From NCBI GenBank assembly GCA_963575745.1, contig CAUYUJ010012669.1, forward strand, positions 448,501-512,500: DNA of 64,000 bases. The letters run 5' to 3'. Shown here piece after piece: positions 18,301-25,569 of this stretch; within the stretch, counting starts at the first letter, position 1, and every line of letters starts with the position of its first letter. The notes below the pieces were generated by a model, which saw nothing but the letters and a program-made list of their open reading frames with translations, ran no database searches and was not told the origin of the DNA. Source of the stretch: Prorocentrum cordatum. Taxonomy: Eukaryota; Sar; Dinophyceae; Prorocentrales; Prorocentraceae. The position numbers and the translations under genes are program-made.

Positions 18301-20077
18301 GGTGCACGGCGGAGGCGCCGCCTACCACCGCGGCCCCATTGGTGCCAGGCCCGCGGCGGCAGGGGCAGCCGCGTCCAGCTACGGCCACGTCCCCCACGCC
18401 AGGGTGCACCCAGCGGTCGTCGGCTACCCGCGCGCACTCGCGCAGGCTCCCCCACGGGCCATCTCGCCCGCGCCAGGGTCCACGCGTGCCTGGGGCCATT
18501 ACCCAGGCCGCCACGACAGCACCGCCAGCAACCAGTCCGCAGCGGCACCCCTTGCGGCTTCAGCCCAGGGGGCTGCATCAAGCCGCGGCAGGACAGGGCG
18601 CCCCGAAGGATGGCGCGAGGCGAACGTGCGCGCCTGGCAACCGCGCCAACACACGCCCCCGCCAAACGTGGCCGCAGCGCAGCGCCCTGCCCAGGCAAAG
18701 CCCGCCCCCCCTGAGCGCGAGCGGCAGCCGCTCGTCCCGCTCGTCCTCACGCACACCCAGGCACACCACAGCGCCTCCCCGCGGCACAGCGAGGGTAGTG
18801 CCCACCGCGTCAGCCCCCGGCCTGACGCCGCCGACCCTGACCAGGCTGCAGCCTCGGCGGCGGGCGGCACAGGCGGCTCCCGCCCGCCCAGCCCAGCACC
18901 CAGCGCAGCGCCGATCCGCTCCCCCAGCAGGGCGGACTCTGCGCGCGCCAACGCCCAGGCGGCCTCGCCACGTGACCGCCACACGGGCGGGCGCGTCCCG
19001 CGCAGCCGGCCCAGCAGCCGCCACAGCTCGCGCAAGCCCCCTGGGAGTTCCACGAGCTCGCCGCCCCGCGAGACTCAGGCTGACGCCCAAGCCCCCGAGG
19101 TGATGCCACGTTTCGGTGCCGGCGCCAAAGACCCTAACGAGGTCGACCTCGAGCCGACGCCGTCCACGGATCAGGAGCTGCCACCGCCCACCCGCGTCGC
19201 CCCCCCCGACGAGGCGCCGACCTTCGACCCCTTCAAGAACAAGTACCGCGTCAAGGACCTCGCGGCGGGCTTCGGCGGCGGCTCACCGCTGTCTCCTCAG
19301 AGCCATGGCGGCGCCCCCGCCACCTCTGCCGCTGCCGCGGCAGCGGCGGCCCCGCGTGGAGTCAGCCCTGTCCGCAACGCGAGCCTCACGGCAGCGGGCA
19401 TGGACGAGGCTCAGCGCCAGGCCACCGACCGCGCCGCTCGCCACGCCCAGCTAGTGGCTGACGCGCTGGCAGGGCGTGCACCGCCGCAGCCACAGGGCCC
19501 ACCGCCCGAGGCGAGCGCGGAGGGCGCACATGAACAAGCTGTTCCAGCTGATGCTGCTCATCACGGCACTGACGGGGCGGGCGCGCCGCCGCAGGACGGA
19601 CCAGCGGTGTCGCGTGCGCAGTATTCGCGCGCGCGCTGCGCCGCTGCCGCGCCACGCTGCCGCCGCTGGTTTGCTTTTGCTCTTGCGCTCGGCAGGATGG
19701 ATCGAGGAGTCGCCTCCCTCTCCCCCTGCTGCCGTCTCACCTTTCCTCCCTCCGCCCCCCACGGTACAGGAGTGAGGAGGTTTTTTCGAGGCAGTTTTAC
19801 CGATGTTTATGAACCCCCCCCGGCGCAGCGTCGACCATGCCTTGCCTGCACTTTTGGCCCGACGGCGGCTTCAGCCCCGTCCAAGCCAATCTGCTGTGAC
19901 GCTATGAGCTCCTACTGTGGCCAAGCCTCCTACCTGGGTGTGGCCAGGCCGCCCTCCGCCGTGCGGGGCGTGCTAACCCCAGCTCCACCGACGGAGATGG
20001 GCCAGGGCGCACCATCCACCTCGTCAGCCTCAACATCACGAGTCTTCCAGCGAACTGGCCAACCATTACCGCCCTAG
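12377..20077 (+). CDS. LINE-B ORF1, giant protein with ART-like and Cys-rich segments
   Basis: The first ATG of the open frame is at 12377 (2567 codons including the TAG at 20075-20077). Visible segments: two hydrophobic stretches (about residues 659-678 and 770-790, possible membrane segments); an ADP-ribosyltransferase-like segment with FWHGTRG (His near residue 1099), NGGHLLPG, then RTYVGVHPSLAAWYA (about 1136-1149); a Cys-rich segment with CLQC, CCQYC and CPDC (about 1590-1690); and long Pro/Ala/Ser/Arg-rich, probably disordered spacers with a Gln-rich run. It contains nine palindromes of the family described below. Its last 178 bp overlap ORF2 in the -1 frame. The frame is intact over 7.7 kb of GC-rich DNA, which supports selection on it, but no full-length homologue is known to me. 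By position it should bind the element RNA, and other roles are unassigned. Confidence 0.72.
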   Translation: MYMSIQGCMRTCAATQLSAHRSRRPPGLAIMRRLACGLALPSLAGAHPSSGGAPQHGGEAFLRHAERRTYFYLYDDSSYKYDHSAILDPIVNSTAAAGPCGTGLLGAPASAWPEQHQGPCPTRCPPGTSTATTMPTPSTSTSPTSTPSSTTTHASQSTADFAAAELTPASSGHASHRMQVQLRGLPSLNATPAVDRRTAYPRWHPVFSLSSTVVQHILDRTAGKAQARSGGFSPAAVPWLPPPPHDVHGLTTSNAESPASPLGARGEPDEDPAFWHLMNIRARLIPCAAAWAPGEDHQDVYWAWLEDCVPHVLATLHLPQYDHLFQEDSAEKNDALRHRTAFDMCEDIWHRAGPDRQRTNRNLTRIQGSHEYPTRYLGLLLEYQCARAQLVGPEAFAAPLPPYLSRAHALLPRGLPPPDQDALAYLVDVIPHHPPHLQPLVEAELAAASMEPLNLPPPAGPPAQNATCDQPADDADPLLLQHTAASDISNISLDSFHVSDDSQNDSIHDAETQDPDGTPPPSDAAQRDRDSDPHTGRSRSRSSAPNNSAQADPSAQLSDAEGATAADEPGHATAPPAPTSPRSGGFSPAAALAGPGRLQTSGGRTPSRTLVRRANSTDSNSSPVDHWQAGLDNDPIEDADPDASGSQEAPHSAAASRRCGCLICLFAVTYAILVAMPYQDQIDGYLPTPSRDPSYRQRRRREAAAPGPAVSTTPRRTIAYDAATALWGLLRWTSAKLRDTASGGASAVGSGLWGALKWASGKLGAIATGGVVCGLLLVGAKLLAQGAVGHVGARICARVLDSPTAQWCLRCCQPTRSPRDEAPHTLPRTHPDDPESQHVHPLRHPLLQEHYAAVVAAAVADVTTATTAAIAEVTAAVSRASSVTPRSTSPSPRDGPTSGAASGNPPTHEAAAAQATDAEASEARERTLDGDGVHGAPDDEADASNARGSSSDMDTQPPRRRARHASPARPQAPSGPGTPHPALWPPTRNLRSTIQRDPAAPVPPTSILTSLYQNGFALGNSGVTTEDIEDALRLYDHPRYTHDPTLQALAPWTDIMQRPPNRLTWVLEDSGGNSGETIFPYLTWDLRAPTTDTPTVFWHGTRGDLAARLAFNGGHLLPGPRREAKGRTATNVDRTYVGVHPSLAAWYAVPPHPPRSLEDDTLAWGPIALWMCEATKPPRGENWHNFVNGEAHGARLIYPRVLGLLIRMDWCAPTEAASRCRALPHTCGMGDCTHALHIAGFDHPDLREAAEARDQEAKIWRRLDTAAAWPPPQALYSPEAARAWATQHYDTEAATRADPNQPRPRASLRKLQLDPQPLIDLVYTATAQAVPERWQSDVRAPRPSGSSPGAASGPSHTSQPGAASGHSPDRSPTASGADDRRAPSLISAAAALARGHARARRSASRSSRQSGGNSASDSSDIDTWEHIETEEEPTAYHVLAFHVRDVRSRVNAPGVEVWLDPGEHHDGAYLPWGTTVVGHRVTDPAVAGRDGWVILHHDHGDTTTRLWAPTQVHVKADDTWRTVMIAADLGPQWIQRHADDARLPAEAVRTTGQSWFADVWPLWDRPRPHPDDAVTDEQAFPPLPGRWICLQCRFQCCQYCAARRNTQLGTSGHPTCPDCSLSGLRAPMDWSTDYSCNSWTCVYSTDDRAADTCCLSSRCPHPPRPHSLLDVRATGMPPHILARQYGNAPAQHDLMEPPRAPSGPGGEPPQPGQAGYQGQWYLPPRPRRVPKQGLPDGTRRPPGFTGTGMPEDPSPDQPLWKEGYVLFGPHQALKEDFIFNKAVRRPYSLAITNMYRDRVTVRTVCESIAERIHTTRTRWRDVVLYWDAEGGPGPQALDYDMRLCDAMVSRATTEAELNHDRNNRGSFCLYGPAHQRAVNITVLPEPQNIDFVEHVRRYSPDGETYPDHAFEHVYQGWRRPDVPPILPDTRPLSRADQQRYQQHQQRTQQRDQRDAGQPSTPRNRSPARVPTGDRAVHGGGAAYHRGPIGARPAAAGAAASSYGHVPHARVHPAVVGYPRALAQAPPRAISPAPGSTRAWGHYPGRHDSTASNQSAAAPLAASAQGAASSRGRTGRPEGWREANVRAWQPRQHTPPPNVAAAQRPAQAKPAPPERERQPLVPLVLTHTQAHHSASPRHSEGSAHRVSPRPDAADPDQAAASAAGGTGGSRPPSPAPSAAPIRSPSRADSARANAQAASPRDRHTGGRVPRSRPSSRHSSRKPPGSSTSSPPRETQADAQAPEVMPRFGAGAKDPNEVDLEPTPSTDQELPPPTRVAPPDEAPTFDPFKNKYRVKDLAAGFGGGSPLSPQSHGGAPATSAAAAAAAAPRGVSPVRNASLTAAGMDEAQRQATDRAARHAQLVADALAGRAPPQPQGPPPEASAEGAHEQAVPADAAHHGTDGAGAPPQDGPAVSRAQYSRARCAAAAPRCRRWFAFALALGRMDRGVASLSPCCRLTFPPSAPHGTGVRRFFRGSFTDVYEPPPAQRRPCLACTFGPTAASAPSKPICCDAMSSYCGQASYLGVARPPSAVRGVLTPAPPTEMGQGAPSTSSASTSRVFQRTGQPLPP
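12515..12533. repeat. Palindrome P1
   Basis: Arms CACC/GGTG, unpaired C at 12519, inner stem GTCT/AGGC (one G-T pair), loop TC. Confidence 0.6.
12957..13034 (+). repeat. Direct repeat of about 25 bp inside LINE-B ORF1
   Basis: CGACCGTCGT-R-CAGCATATCC is found near 12957-12982 and again near 13010-13034, about 53 bp apart, so the spacing is not a multiple of three. The two copies are translated in different frames. Confidence 0.7.
13051..13093. repeat. Palindrome P2
   Basis: Arms GCAGTGG/CCGCTGC (one G-T pair), unpaired C at 13066, inner stem GGCT/AGCC, loop TC. It extends through GGCAC/GTGCC beyond an unpaired A at 13084, then CCA/TGG. Confidence 0.85.
14112..14157. repeat. Palindrome P3
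   Basis: Same core and arms as P2 (GCAGTGG/CCGCTGC, unpaired C at 14128, GGCT/AGCC, loop TC). The outer flanks differ yet still pair (CCAGCC/GGCTGG). It abuts P4. Confidence 0.82.
14158..14182. repeat. Palindrome P4
   Basis: Arms ACCTGGG/CTCAGGT (one G-T pair), unpaired C at 14165, inner stem GTCT/AGAC, loop TC. The inner stem differs from P2 and P3 with both strands changed together. Confidence 0.8.
15286..15306. repeat. Palindrome P5
   Basis: Arms CCAGG/CCTGG, unpaired C at 15291, inner stem GCCT/AGGC, loop TC: a compensatory version of the GGCT/AGCC core. Confidence 0.8.
16398..16429. repeat. Palindrome P6
   Basis: Arms CCCCAG/CTGGGG, unpaired C at 16408, inner stem GGCT/AGCC, loop CC. 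It extends through CGCG/CGCG beyond an unpaired C at 16425. Confidence 0.8.
17461..17502. repeat. Palindrome P7
   Basis: Inner stem GCCT/AGGC, loop TC, unpaired C at 17475, then GAG/CCC with one mismatch and seven C pairing with seven G. GGAG/CTCC pairs beyond a 3-nt bulge. Confidence 0.75.
18545..18576. repeat. Palindrome P8
   Basis: Arms CCCCTTG/CAGGGGG (one G-T pair), unpaired C at 18555, inner stem GGCT/AGCC, loop TC, then GCA/TGC beyond a bulged C. Confidence 0.78.
19854..19889. repeat. Palindrome P9
   Basis: Arms GACGG/CCGTC, unpaired C at 19866, inner stem GGCT/AGCC, loop TC, then TTGGC/GCCAA beyond a small internal loop. It lies just before the ORF1/ORF2 overlap, and the ORF2 frame opens 10 bp after it. 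Confidence 0.82.
19900..20077 (+). promoter_or_regulatory. ORF1/ORF2 overlap requiring a -1 frame change
   Basis: ORF1 (ending 20077) and ORF2 (opening 19900) overlap by 178 bp, with ORF2 one base back in frame. ORF2 has no ATG before 20560. No canonical X-XXY-YYZ slippery heptamer was found in the overlap, so the mechanism is open: frameshift, reinitiation, or non-ATG start. Confidence 0.6.
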
Positions 20078-23000
20078 GTGTCGACCACAACGCCGCAGTC
20101 ATAGCGCTGCAGGAGACCCGTCATGCCAAGCCTACCAGGCAAGCCATCGCCACCAACGCCGCCAATCCACACCACGGAGGATACCAGGCCAGTCTGGGAC
20201 CTGACCTGGACCTGGCGCGTGCCCAGCGCAAAGCTGCTCACGGTGGCACGGACCACACGGTCGAGGGCAACACCGGCGCCTCGGGCGGGGTTGCCATCCT
20301 CTCTAAGGACGCCATCGTCGACTCCACCGTCGACGACATTGCGACCTGTATCGCCACCCTCAAGGCCAAGAAACGATGGCACGAGGTCTTCCTCCCGCTC
20401 TGCACCCAGCACCGCCGCAGGCGGCGACGAAACAACCACGGTCCCGCTGGGATCTACATTGCGAGCCTCTACGGGGTCGCTGGAGGGGACAGCACCGATA
20501 TATTTCGGCTTGCTGATTGCGCCGCCGCGAGGGTCGGCTCAGCCCCGTATTTCATTTGTATGGACGCCAACACGAACATCGACGACAATCCACACTTGCT
20601 GCACATGATGCAGCACGGATGGTCCAACGTCGCTGAAGGCACACCAGACCACACCATGCACACATATGGCAATATCCCTGACTGGGACCGCGTCACCAAG
20701 TGCCCCCGCACTTCGCGCATCGACTATGTCATCGCCAACCAAGCTGCGCGATCCCTTGTCACCGACTTCTGCTATCTGCGTGACTTGCCAGCGAAGTCCC
20801 ATGTTGGCCTGCAGGTCACACTCGACCTAAGCCGCCTCGATCACACGGCCCCACGCCTTTTGGCCCCCACGCCATACCCTCCAAACGACGGAGCTCATGA
20901 GGACCACGAACTCCAGGCACTAGGGACCCACATCGCCGGACGATACCACGACCGCATGGAGCAGGCTGACGCACGCGACGATGTGGAACGCATGTTCGCC
21001 CTGGCAAACGAGGCCAGCCATGAGTACCATCTCACCCGGCTGCGGGACCTGCCGCCCCCACCGCCAGACCACCCAAAAAAGAAGGCCCCTACCATGCACG
21101 GGCTCACACCCACGTTCGAGGAGCGACCCGCCGTCCCCCGCGCCTTTCCCACCTACGGAGCTTCCACGATTCACATGAACCGCCTTCGCAAGCTCCATCG
21201 GCAACTTTGCGAGCTTCGCTTCATCGGACTGCACCATCATATAGACTGCCGTGCTATCCCGCCGCACCTGGCGCAACGCATCGACTGCACGTGGGCCGCG
21301 GCCCGCCTTCTCTGCCACAAGCCGCGCCCCACGGCCCTCCTGGCCTTTCCTGACGCCTGGACCCCCGACGTGCCAACGCCACGCGGAGAGCAGCTCGATC
21401 GTCTGATCCAAAATCTAGACTCGGAGCTGGCGCGACGTGCAAACCGAGCCAAAGCCGAACGCATCAAGATCTGGTCTGAGGGCGTCCGCGAGCCAAGCGG
21501 GCGCAAGGCGGCCATATACGCACGGGCTGCCGACTGCTCGCCCACGGCGTACCTCCGCACGCCTACCACTCCCGACGATGCACAGCTCCACTGCGACATC
21601 ACCGCCTTCCACCCTGACCAAGCTAGCACGGACGACAGTGATGCCGACACCGACGCCGGCGGCTTCAGCCCCGGCGACGGTAGCTCGCCCGACACGGACA
21701 ACGACGATGGCCCCATTCGTGGCCCACTACCAGCCCAGGTTCCCGACGCCCTCCCCGCCAACGCTATCGTTGCCAACACCAAAGACATGCTCAAGCTCAT
21801 GGTCGACACCTGGGAGCCCATCCTGGCCACGTACCGCGCTCGCGCGGGCCATGACGCCGAAGCTATGCCGACGTGGGCGGACTTCTACGACGAATACCGC
21901 CAAGAGCTGCCTACGCCATCACCAGCAGCCCCCTTCCACCTTACCGACGACCAACTCATCCACTTCATTCGCACCCGTTCACCGCGCCGCGCGGGGGGAC
22001 TCGACGGCTGGACGACCAAGGAGGCAAAGGAGTTACCCGACGACATCCTTCGCCTCTTCGCCAGCGTCTTACGTGCTATGCAACGCACTGGCACCATCCC
22101 CGAGCCCCTCCTGCACGTGCCAAACCCGTGCCTCCGAAAAGGCCGAGGGGAACTCCCGACGGACCAACGGCTTCTCTCGGTTCTTTCCGTGTGGATGTAT
22201 GCGTGGGAGGCGCCGGCCTACCGTAGCCTCACGACCTGGCGGCAAGGATGGACCCATGCCACGAGCTTCGGCGCCGTTCCCAAAGCCACCATTGGGGATG
22301 TCAGCACTTCTCTCGCCCTGCGCATCGAACACGCCAGGACTTTACTCCTCCCCTTAGCTGGAGCAGCCCTTGACCGACAGAAGTGCTTCGACTACCTCAT
22401 CACGGACATCTGTCTAAACCTTGCGCTGCACGCGGGGTGCCCACAAGACATCGTTACTGTCCGCCGAAACTTCTACAGACACCACAAACGCTACATCCGC
22501 ATGAACGGAGCGTACTCCAGGGACCTGGCCAGGACAAACGGTCACCTCCAGGGCAGCTCGTGGTCCCTGGATGACATCAAGCTGCTCATGTGCGTGTGGA
22601 CAAAGAGGCAGCACCGATACGTTCCTCGATCACTCAGCACTACCTTCGTTGACGACAGCAACTCCACTACCCACACCGCTCCTGAGCTGCAGAAATCTCT
22701 CGACGAAACCGCCAAGTTTGACCGATTCTCCGGTCAACGCATTCACCCTGGTAAAGTGGCAGGGTGGGCGCTCACCGATGAGCTGCACGCCGCCGTCACC
22801 CAGCTCACACTGGCGGATCGCCCCCTCCGAGTGGTCGATTCCTTCAAGCTCGTCGGGAGTTACATCAACGCCGAGGCAGCGCCGGCTCCAGCCGCGCTTA
22901 ACCTCACGGCCACCGCAGACGCCCGTGTGCGGAGGGCGACTATCCGCCTGCCGCGCATTGGCAAGCTCCCGTCGCCGATGCTTATCAAGGCGCGGCACGC

Positions 23001-25569
23001 CCGATCCCTGGCCGCCAGCGTCTGCACCACGGGCACCGACATCCAAGCACCATCAGGCCCAGCCAAGACTGCCTACAACCACGCCCTCAAGGCGGCTATA
23101 CGCCCCAAGGGGAACAAGTGGGTCGAGTTCTGGACTCTCATGGCCGTGTGCGTGCCGGGACACGCCCTTGAGATCGACGCCATCACGCAGCGTGAAGCAT
23201 TCCTGTGCCTGCGGCGTCAGGTTAACCGCGACGTCACACTCTGCGGGCTCGCCAGAGACCTCCAACACCACGTCCAGACCCTGTTTGGCGGAGGACCCGT
23301 CGGGCGACTCGTCCAGTCGCTCCAGCAGCTCCGATGGACCTGGCCCACATTCGGCATCATGTACGATGACTGGGGCTGCCCGATCAGCTGGCTGAATCTA
23401 CCCCAAAACGCCTTCCTGCACATGCTGCGGGCCTCACAACGCAGGGCATTTCTGCGCAAGATCAAGCCACGGCGACACGACCTTGGCTACCTCGCCTCGG
23501 TCAGACAGGGCCTTGACCTCTTCGCCAGCACGTGGCTCGCCCGAACCAAAGGAGCAGCCAAATGCACTGCCTGGCAGCTGGCGCTCCTCCTAAACTACCT
23601 GTCGGGCGGGGACCACACCCAACAGCGACGATCCCGATCCAACGCGTCGGCAGACTTCAGCCCCATGTGCCGCTACTGCGACGAGGAAGAGGAAACTCAG
23701 GAGCACACTGTCCGCGACTGTAAGTGCTGGGCCCGAGAAAGAGTTCCTCTCACCACCCTCATCAGTGACGACCAGTGGGCCCGTCTTCCGCCGCACACAA
23801 GACACTGCGGGCTCTTCGACGAAGACCCAGCCCTCCTCGACCTGCAGGCCGACCTCGCGAGGGACCCGCTGCCACAGCCCATCCCGCGGCCCCCCCCTGA
23901 GGGTGATCCTGCGGCTTCAGCCCAGGACACCTACACCACCTACCTTGACAACGACACTGGATGGACATGGGTCTATGCTGCCACGGACGGTGCGTGCACC
24001 AACCAAGCCATCCCACTCCTAGCACGAGCGGGCTACGGCGTCTACTACGGCATCGACCACCGCATGAACTACAGTGCACGCGTTCACGGCCTAACGCAGA
24101 ACGCCCAGGTTGCGGAGACCCTTGCCATCGTCCACCTGACGGCGTGTGCCGAACGGCCCGTGCACGTCTTCGTGGACAACCAGGCGGTGGTCGATGGGTT
24201 TCAAAGCATCATCGACGGACATCCAGCGCCGCAGGGCACGCACGCGGAGCTCTGGGCAAGGATTCACAGATGTGTCATGGCCAAGCCCGACATGTTTCGC
24301 GTCGAAAAAGTCGCCAGCCACCTGGGAGACCTGGGCATCGACCGTGGGCTCATCGGGCCCATCGCGGAGGAGTTCAACCGTCAGGCCGACGCCCTTGCCA
24401 CAGCGGCGGCACGCACGCACAACCTCTCCGACGACATCGTTGAAGCTGCCAAAACACGACATCGCCAAGCGACCGTGCTCCACGGGGTCGCTGTCGCCAT
24501 CTACGAGCGCAGACACCGTACTCTGCCGCTCCCACACCGCAGGGCTGGGTTTACAGCGGCTGAACTCAGCAAAATGGAACCAAACCCCCTGCTGTCGGAC
24601 CAGGCACCACCTGCGGCTGGACCAGACATCCCGCAGAACCCTGACGAGCTCTGGGCCGAGGCACAACGGGCGATGTACGACGAACAGGAGGACGACCCGT
24701 TCGGCTTCGGCGGGGGACTAGACTTCCTGGACGACGGGCCAGCCAGCGCCAACCCTGCCCCGTCGGGCATCCGCACGACGCCCACCTCGACTCCGCCACC
24801 GAGAGCGGCACCGCACCCACACGATGACGTCGCTCACCTCCAAGACGCCGACGAGGACTTTCATGACCCCCTCGGATTGGGTGACAGCATAGACGACGTC
24901 CCGCCGACACCCCACGCTGCCGACGATGCCGCTCCATCGAGTCGCCACCCGGTCACGCGGCCGACCTCTGAGCCCTCGCACGGCATCATGATTGGCCCCT
25001 CCGTGCCACCAGCCCCGTCCCCCCACCAGCGCCAGCCCGCGGGGGCGGCTTCAGCCCCCCCGCAGGGCACTGAGCCAGTCAGACCGTCGCGCCCCGTCCA
25101 CGCTCCTACTGTTGCAGGCTGCGAGGCTGCGGCTCCTCCGTCCTCATGGGGCGTGGCCCCAGCGGCTTCAGCCCTGGGACCGCGCGACACCCTCCAGTCG
25201 CCTCGCCACGGCGACGGCCGCCAGCGCACGGACCGCCGCACTGCGCTGGTCCACCACCTGGCCAGGCGCACCGATGACCTCGTCCCCGCCGCGAGGCCTG
25301 CGGCCGCGGGCACAGAGCAGCCGCCCCGCACCGACCGCGAAGCCGAGCTGTCCCAGTCTATGGCCGCTCTCCAGCAGAGGTGCGCAGCTCTCGCCGCCGA
25401 CCTTGCCGCTGCCCAAGCCCGTCAAGGCCCTTTGCTCCAGCGCCTCCACCGCGCCGGTCGTGCCTTCGCCGAGCTGCTTACACCCCCGCCCGATGGTGCT
25501 GCGCCGCCACTCACCCTCCATGCTATGCTGTCATCGCTCCGCGGCGCTCCGCCTGGAGCCCCGCGCTAA
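19900..25569 (+). CDS. LINE-B ORF2: endonuclease, reverse transcriptase, zinc knuckle, RNase H
   Basis: The frame is open from the stop at 19897-19899 to the TAA at 25567-25569. Its first ATG (20560) is inside the endonuclease, so translation probably depends on a -1 shift from ORF1 or on a non-ATG start. APE endonuclease: SLNITSL, ALQETR (catalytic Glu), GGVAILS, CMDANTN (about 20556-20576), RIDYVIAN and KSHVGL in place of SDH. RT: AALDRQKCFDYL (motif A, about 22363-22400), NGHLQGSSWS (motif B) and TTFVDDSN (motif C, about 22648-22659). Then a C-X2-C-X8-H-X4-C knuckle (about 23665-23720), RNase H with all four acidic residues (about 23966-24420) and a Pro-rich, helical tail. The endonuclease nicks chromosomal DNA and RT copies the element RNA at the nick. 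All domains appear intact. Confidence 0.92.
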   Translation, partial: RYELLLWPSLLPGCGQAALRRAGRANPSSTDGDGPGRTIHLVSLNITSLPANWPTITALGVDHNAAVIALQETRHAKPTRQAIATNAANPHHGGYQASLGPDLDLARAQRKAAHGGTDHTVEGNTGASGGVAILSKDAIVDSTVDDIATCIATLKAKKRWHEVFLPLCTQHRRRRRRNNHGPAGIYIASLYGVAGGDSTDIFRLADCAAARVGSAPYFICMDANTNIDDNPHLLHMMQHGWSNVAEGTPDHTMHTYGNIPDWDRVTKCPRTSRIDYVIANQAARSLVTDFCYLRDLPAKSHVGLQVTLDLSRLDHTAPRLLAPTPYPPNDGAHEDHELQALGTHIAGRYHDRMEQADARDDVERMFALANEASHEYHLTRLRDLPPPPPDHPKKKAPTMHGLTPTFEERPAVPRAFPTYGASTIHMNRLRKLHRQLCELRFIGLHHHIDCRAIPPHLAQRIDCTWAAARLLCHKPRPTALLAFPDAWTPDVPTPRGEQLDRLIQNLDSELARRANRAKAERIKIWSEGVREPSGRKAAIYARAADCSPTAYLRTPTTPDDAQLHCDITAFHPDQASTDDSDADTDAGGFSPGDGSSPDTDNDDGPIRGPLPAQVPDALPANAIVANTKDMLKLMVDTWEPILATYRARAGHDAEAMPTWADFYDEYRQELPTPSPAAPFHLTDDQLIHFIRTRSPRRAGGLDGWTTKEAKELPDDILRLFASVLRAMQRTGTIPEPLLHVPNPCLRKGRGELPTDQRLLSVLSVWMYAWEAPAYRSLTTWRQGWTHATSFGAVPKATIGDVSTSLALRIEHARTLLLPLAGAALDRQKCFDYLITDICLNLALHAGCPQDIVTVRRNFYRHHKRYIRMNGAYSRDLARTNGHLQGSSWSLDDIKLLMCVWTKRQHRYVPRSLSTTFVDDSNSTTHTAPELQKSLDETAKFDRFSGQRIHPGKVAGWALTDELHAAVTQLTLADRPLRVVDSFKLVGSYINAEAAPAPAALNLTATADARVRRATIRLPRIGKLPSPMLIKARHARSLAASVCTTGTDIQAPSGPAKTAYNHALKAAIRPKGNKWVEFWTLMAVCVPGHALEIDAITQREAFLCLRRQVNRDVTLCGLARDLQHHVQTLFGGGPVGRLVQSLQQLRWTWPTFGIMYDDWGCPISWLNLPQNAFLHMLRASQRRAFLRKIKPRRHDLGYLASVRQGLDLFASTWLARTKGAAKCTAWQLALLLNYLSGGDHTQQRRSRSNASADFSPMCRYCDEEEETQEHTVRDCKCWARERVPLTTLISDDQWARLPPHTRHCGLFDEDPALLDLQADLARDPLPQPIPRPPPEGDPAASAQDTYTTYLDNDTGWTWVYAATDGACTNQAIPLLARAGYGVYYGIDHRMNYSARVHGLTQNAQVAETLAIVHLTACAERPVHVFVDNQAVVDGFQSIIDGHPAPQGTHAELWARIHRCVMAKPDMFRVEKVASHLGDLGIDRGLIGPIAEEFNRQADALATAAARTHNLSDDIVEAAKTRHRQATVLHGVAVAIYERRHRTLPLPHRRAGFTAAELSKMEPNPLLSDQAPPAAGPDIPQNPDELWAEAQRAMYDEQEDDPFGFGGGLDFLDDGPASANPAPSGIRTTPTSTPPPRAAPHPHDDVAHLQDADEDFHDPLGLGDSIDDVPPTPHAADDAAPSSRHPVTRPTSEPSHGIMIGPSVPPAPSPHQRQPAGAASAPPQGTEPVRPSRPVHAPTVAGCEAAAPPSSWGVAPAASALGPRDTLQSPRHGDGRQRTDRRTALVHHLARRTDDLVPAARPAAAGTEQPPRTDREAELSQSMAALQQRCAALAADLAAAQARQGPLLQRLHRAGRAFAELLTPPPDGAAPPLTLHAMLSSLRGAPPGAPR
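21649..21681. repeat. Palindrome P10
   Basis: Arms CGCCGG/CCGGCG, unpaired C at 21660, inner stem GGCT/AGCC, loop TC, then ACCG/CGGT beyond an A-A mismatch. It lies between the endonuclease and RT domains of ORF2. Confidence 0.85.
23907..23927. repeat. Palindrome P11 in LINE-B
   Basis: Arms TCCTG/CAGGA, unpaired C at 23912, inner stem GGCT/AGCC, loop TC. It falls between the zinc knuckle and RNase H. Confidence 0.75.
25035..25068. repeat. Palindrome P12 in LINE-B
   Basis: Arms GCGGGGG/CCCCCGC, unpaired C, inner stem GGCT/AGCC, loop TC, outer GCCC/GGGC beyond an unpaired A at 25064. Confidence 0.8.
25155..25181. repeat. Palindrome P13 in LINE-B
   Basis: Arms CCCAG/CTGGG, unpaired C at 25163, inner stem GGCT/AGCC, loop TC, with GG/CC beyond a mismatch. 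Confidence 0.75.

Noticed and set aside
19781-19790. GG-TTTTTT-C as slippery site for ORF1/ORF2 frameshifting
   Set aside because: A stop in the ORF2 frame at 19897-19899 lies downstream, so a -1 shift here could not reach ORF2.
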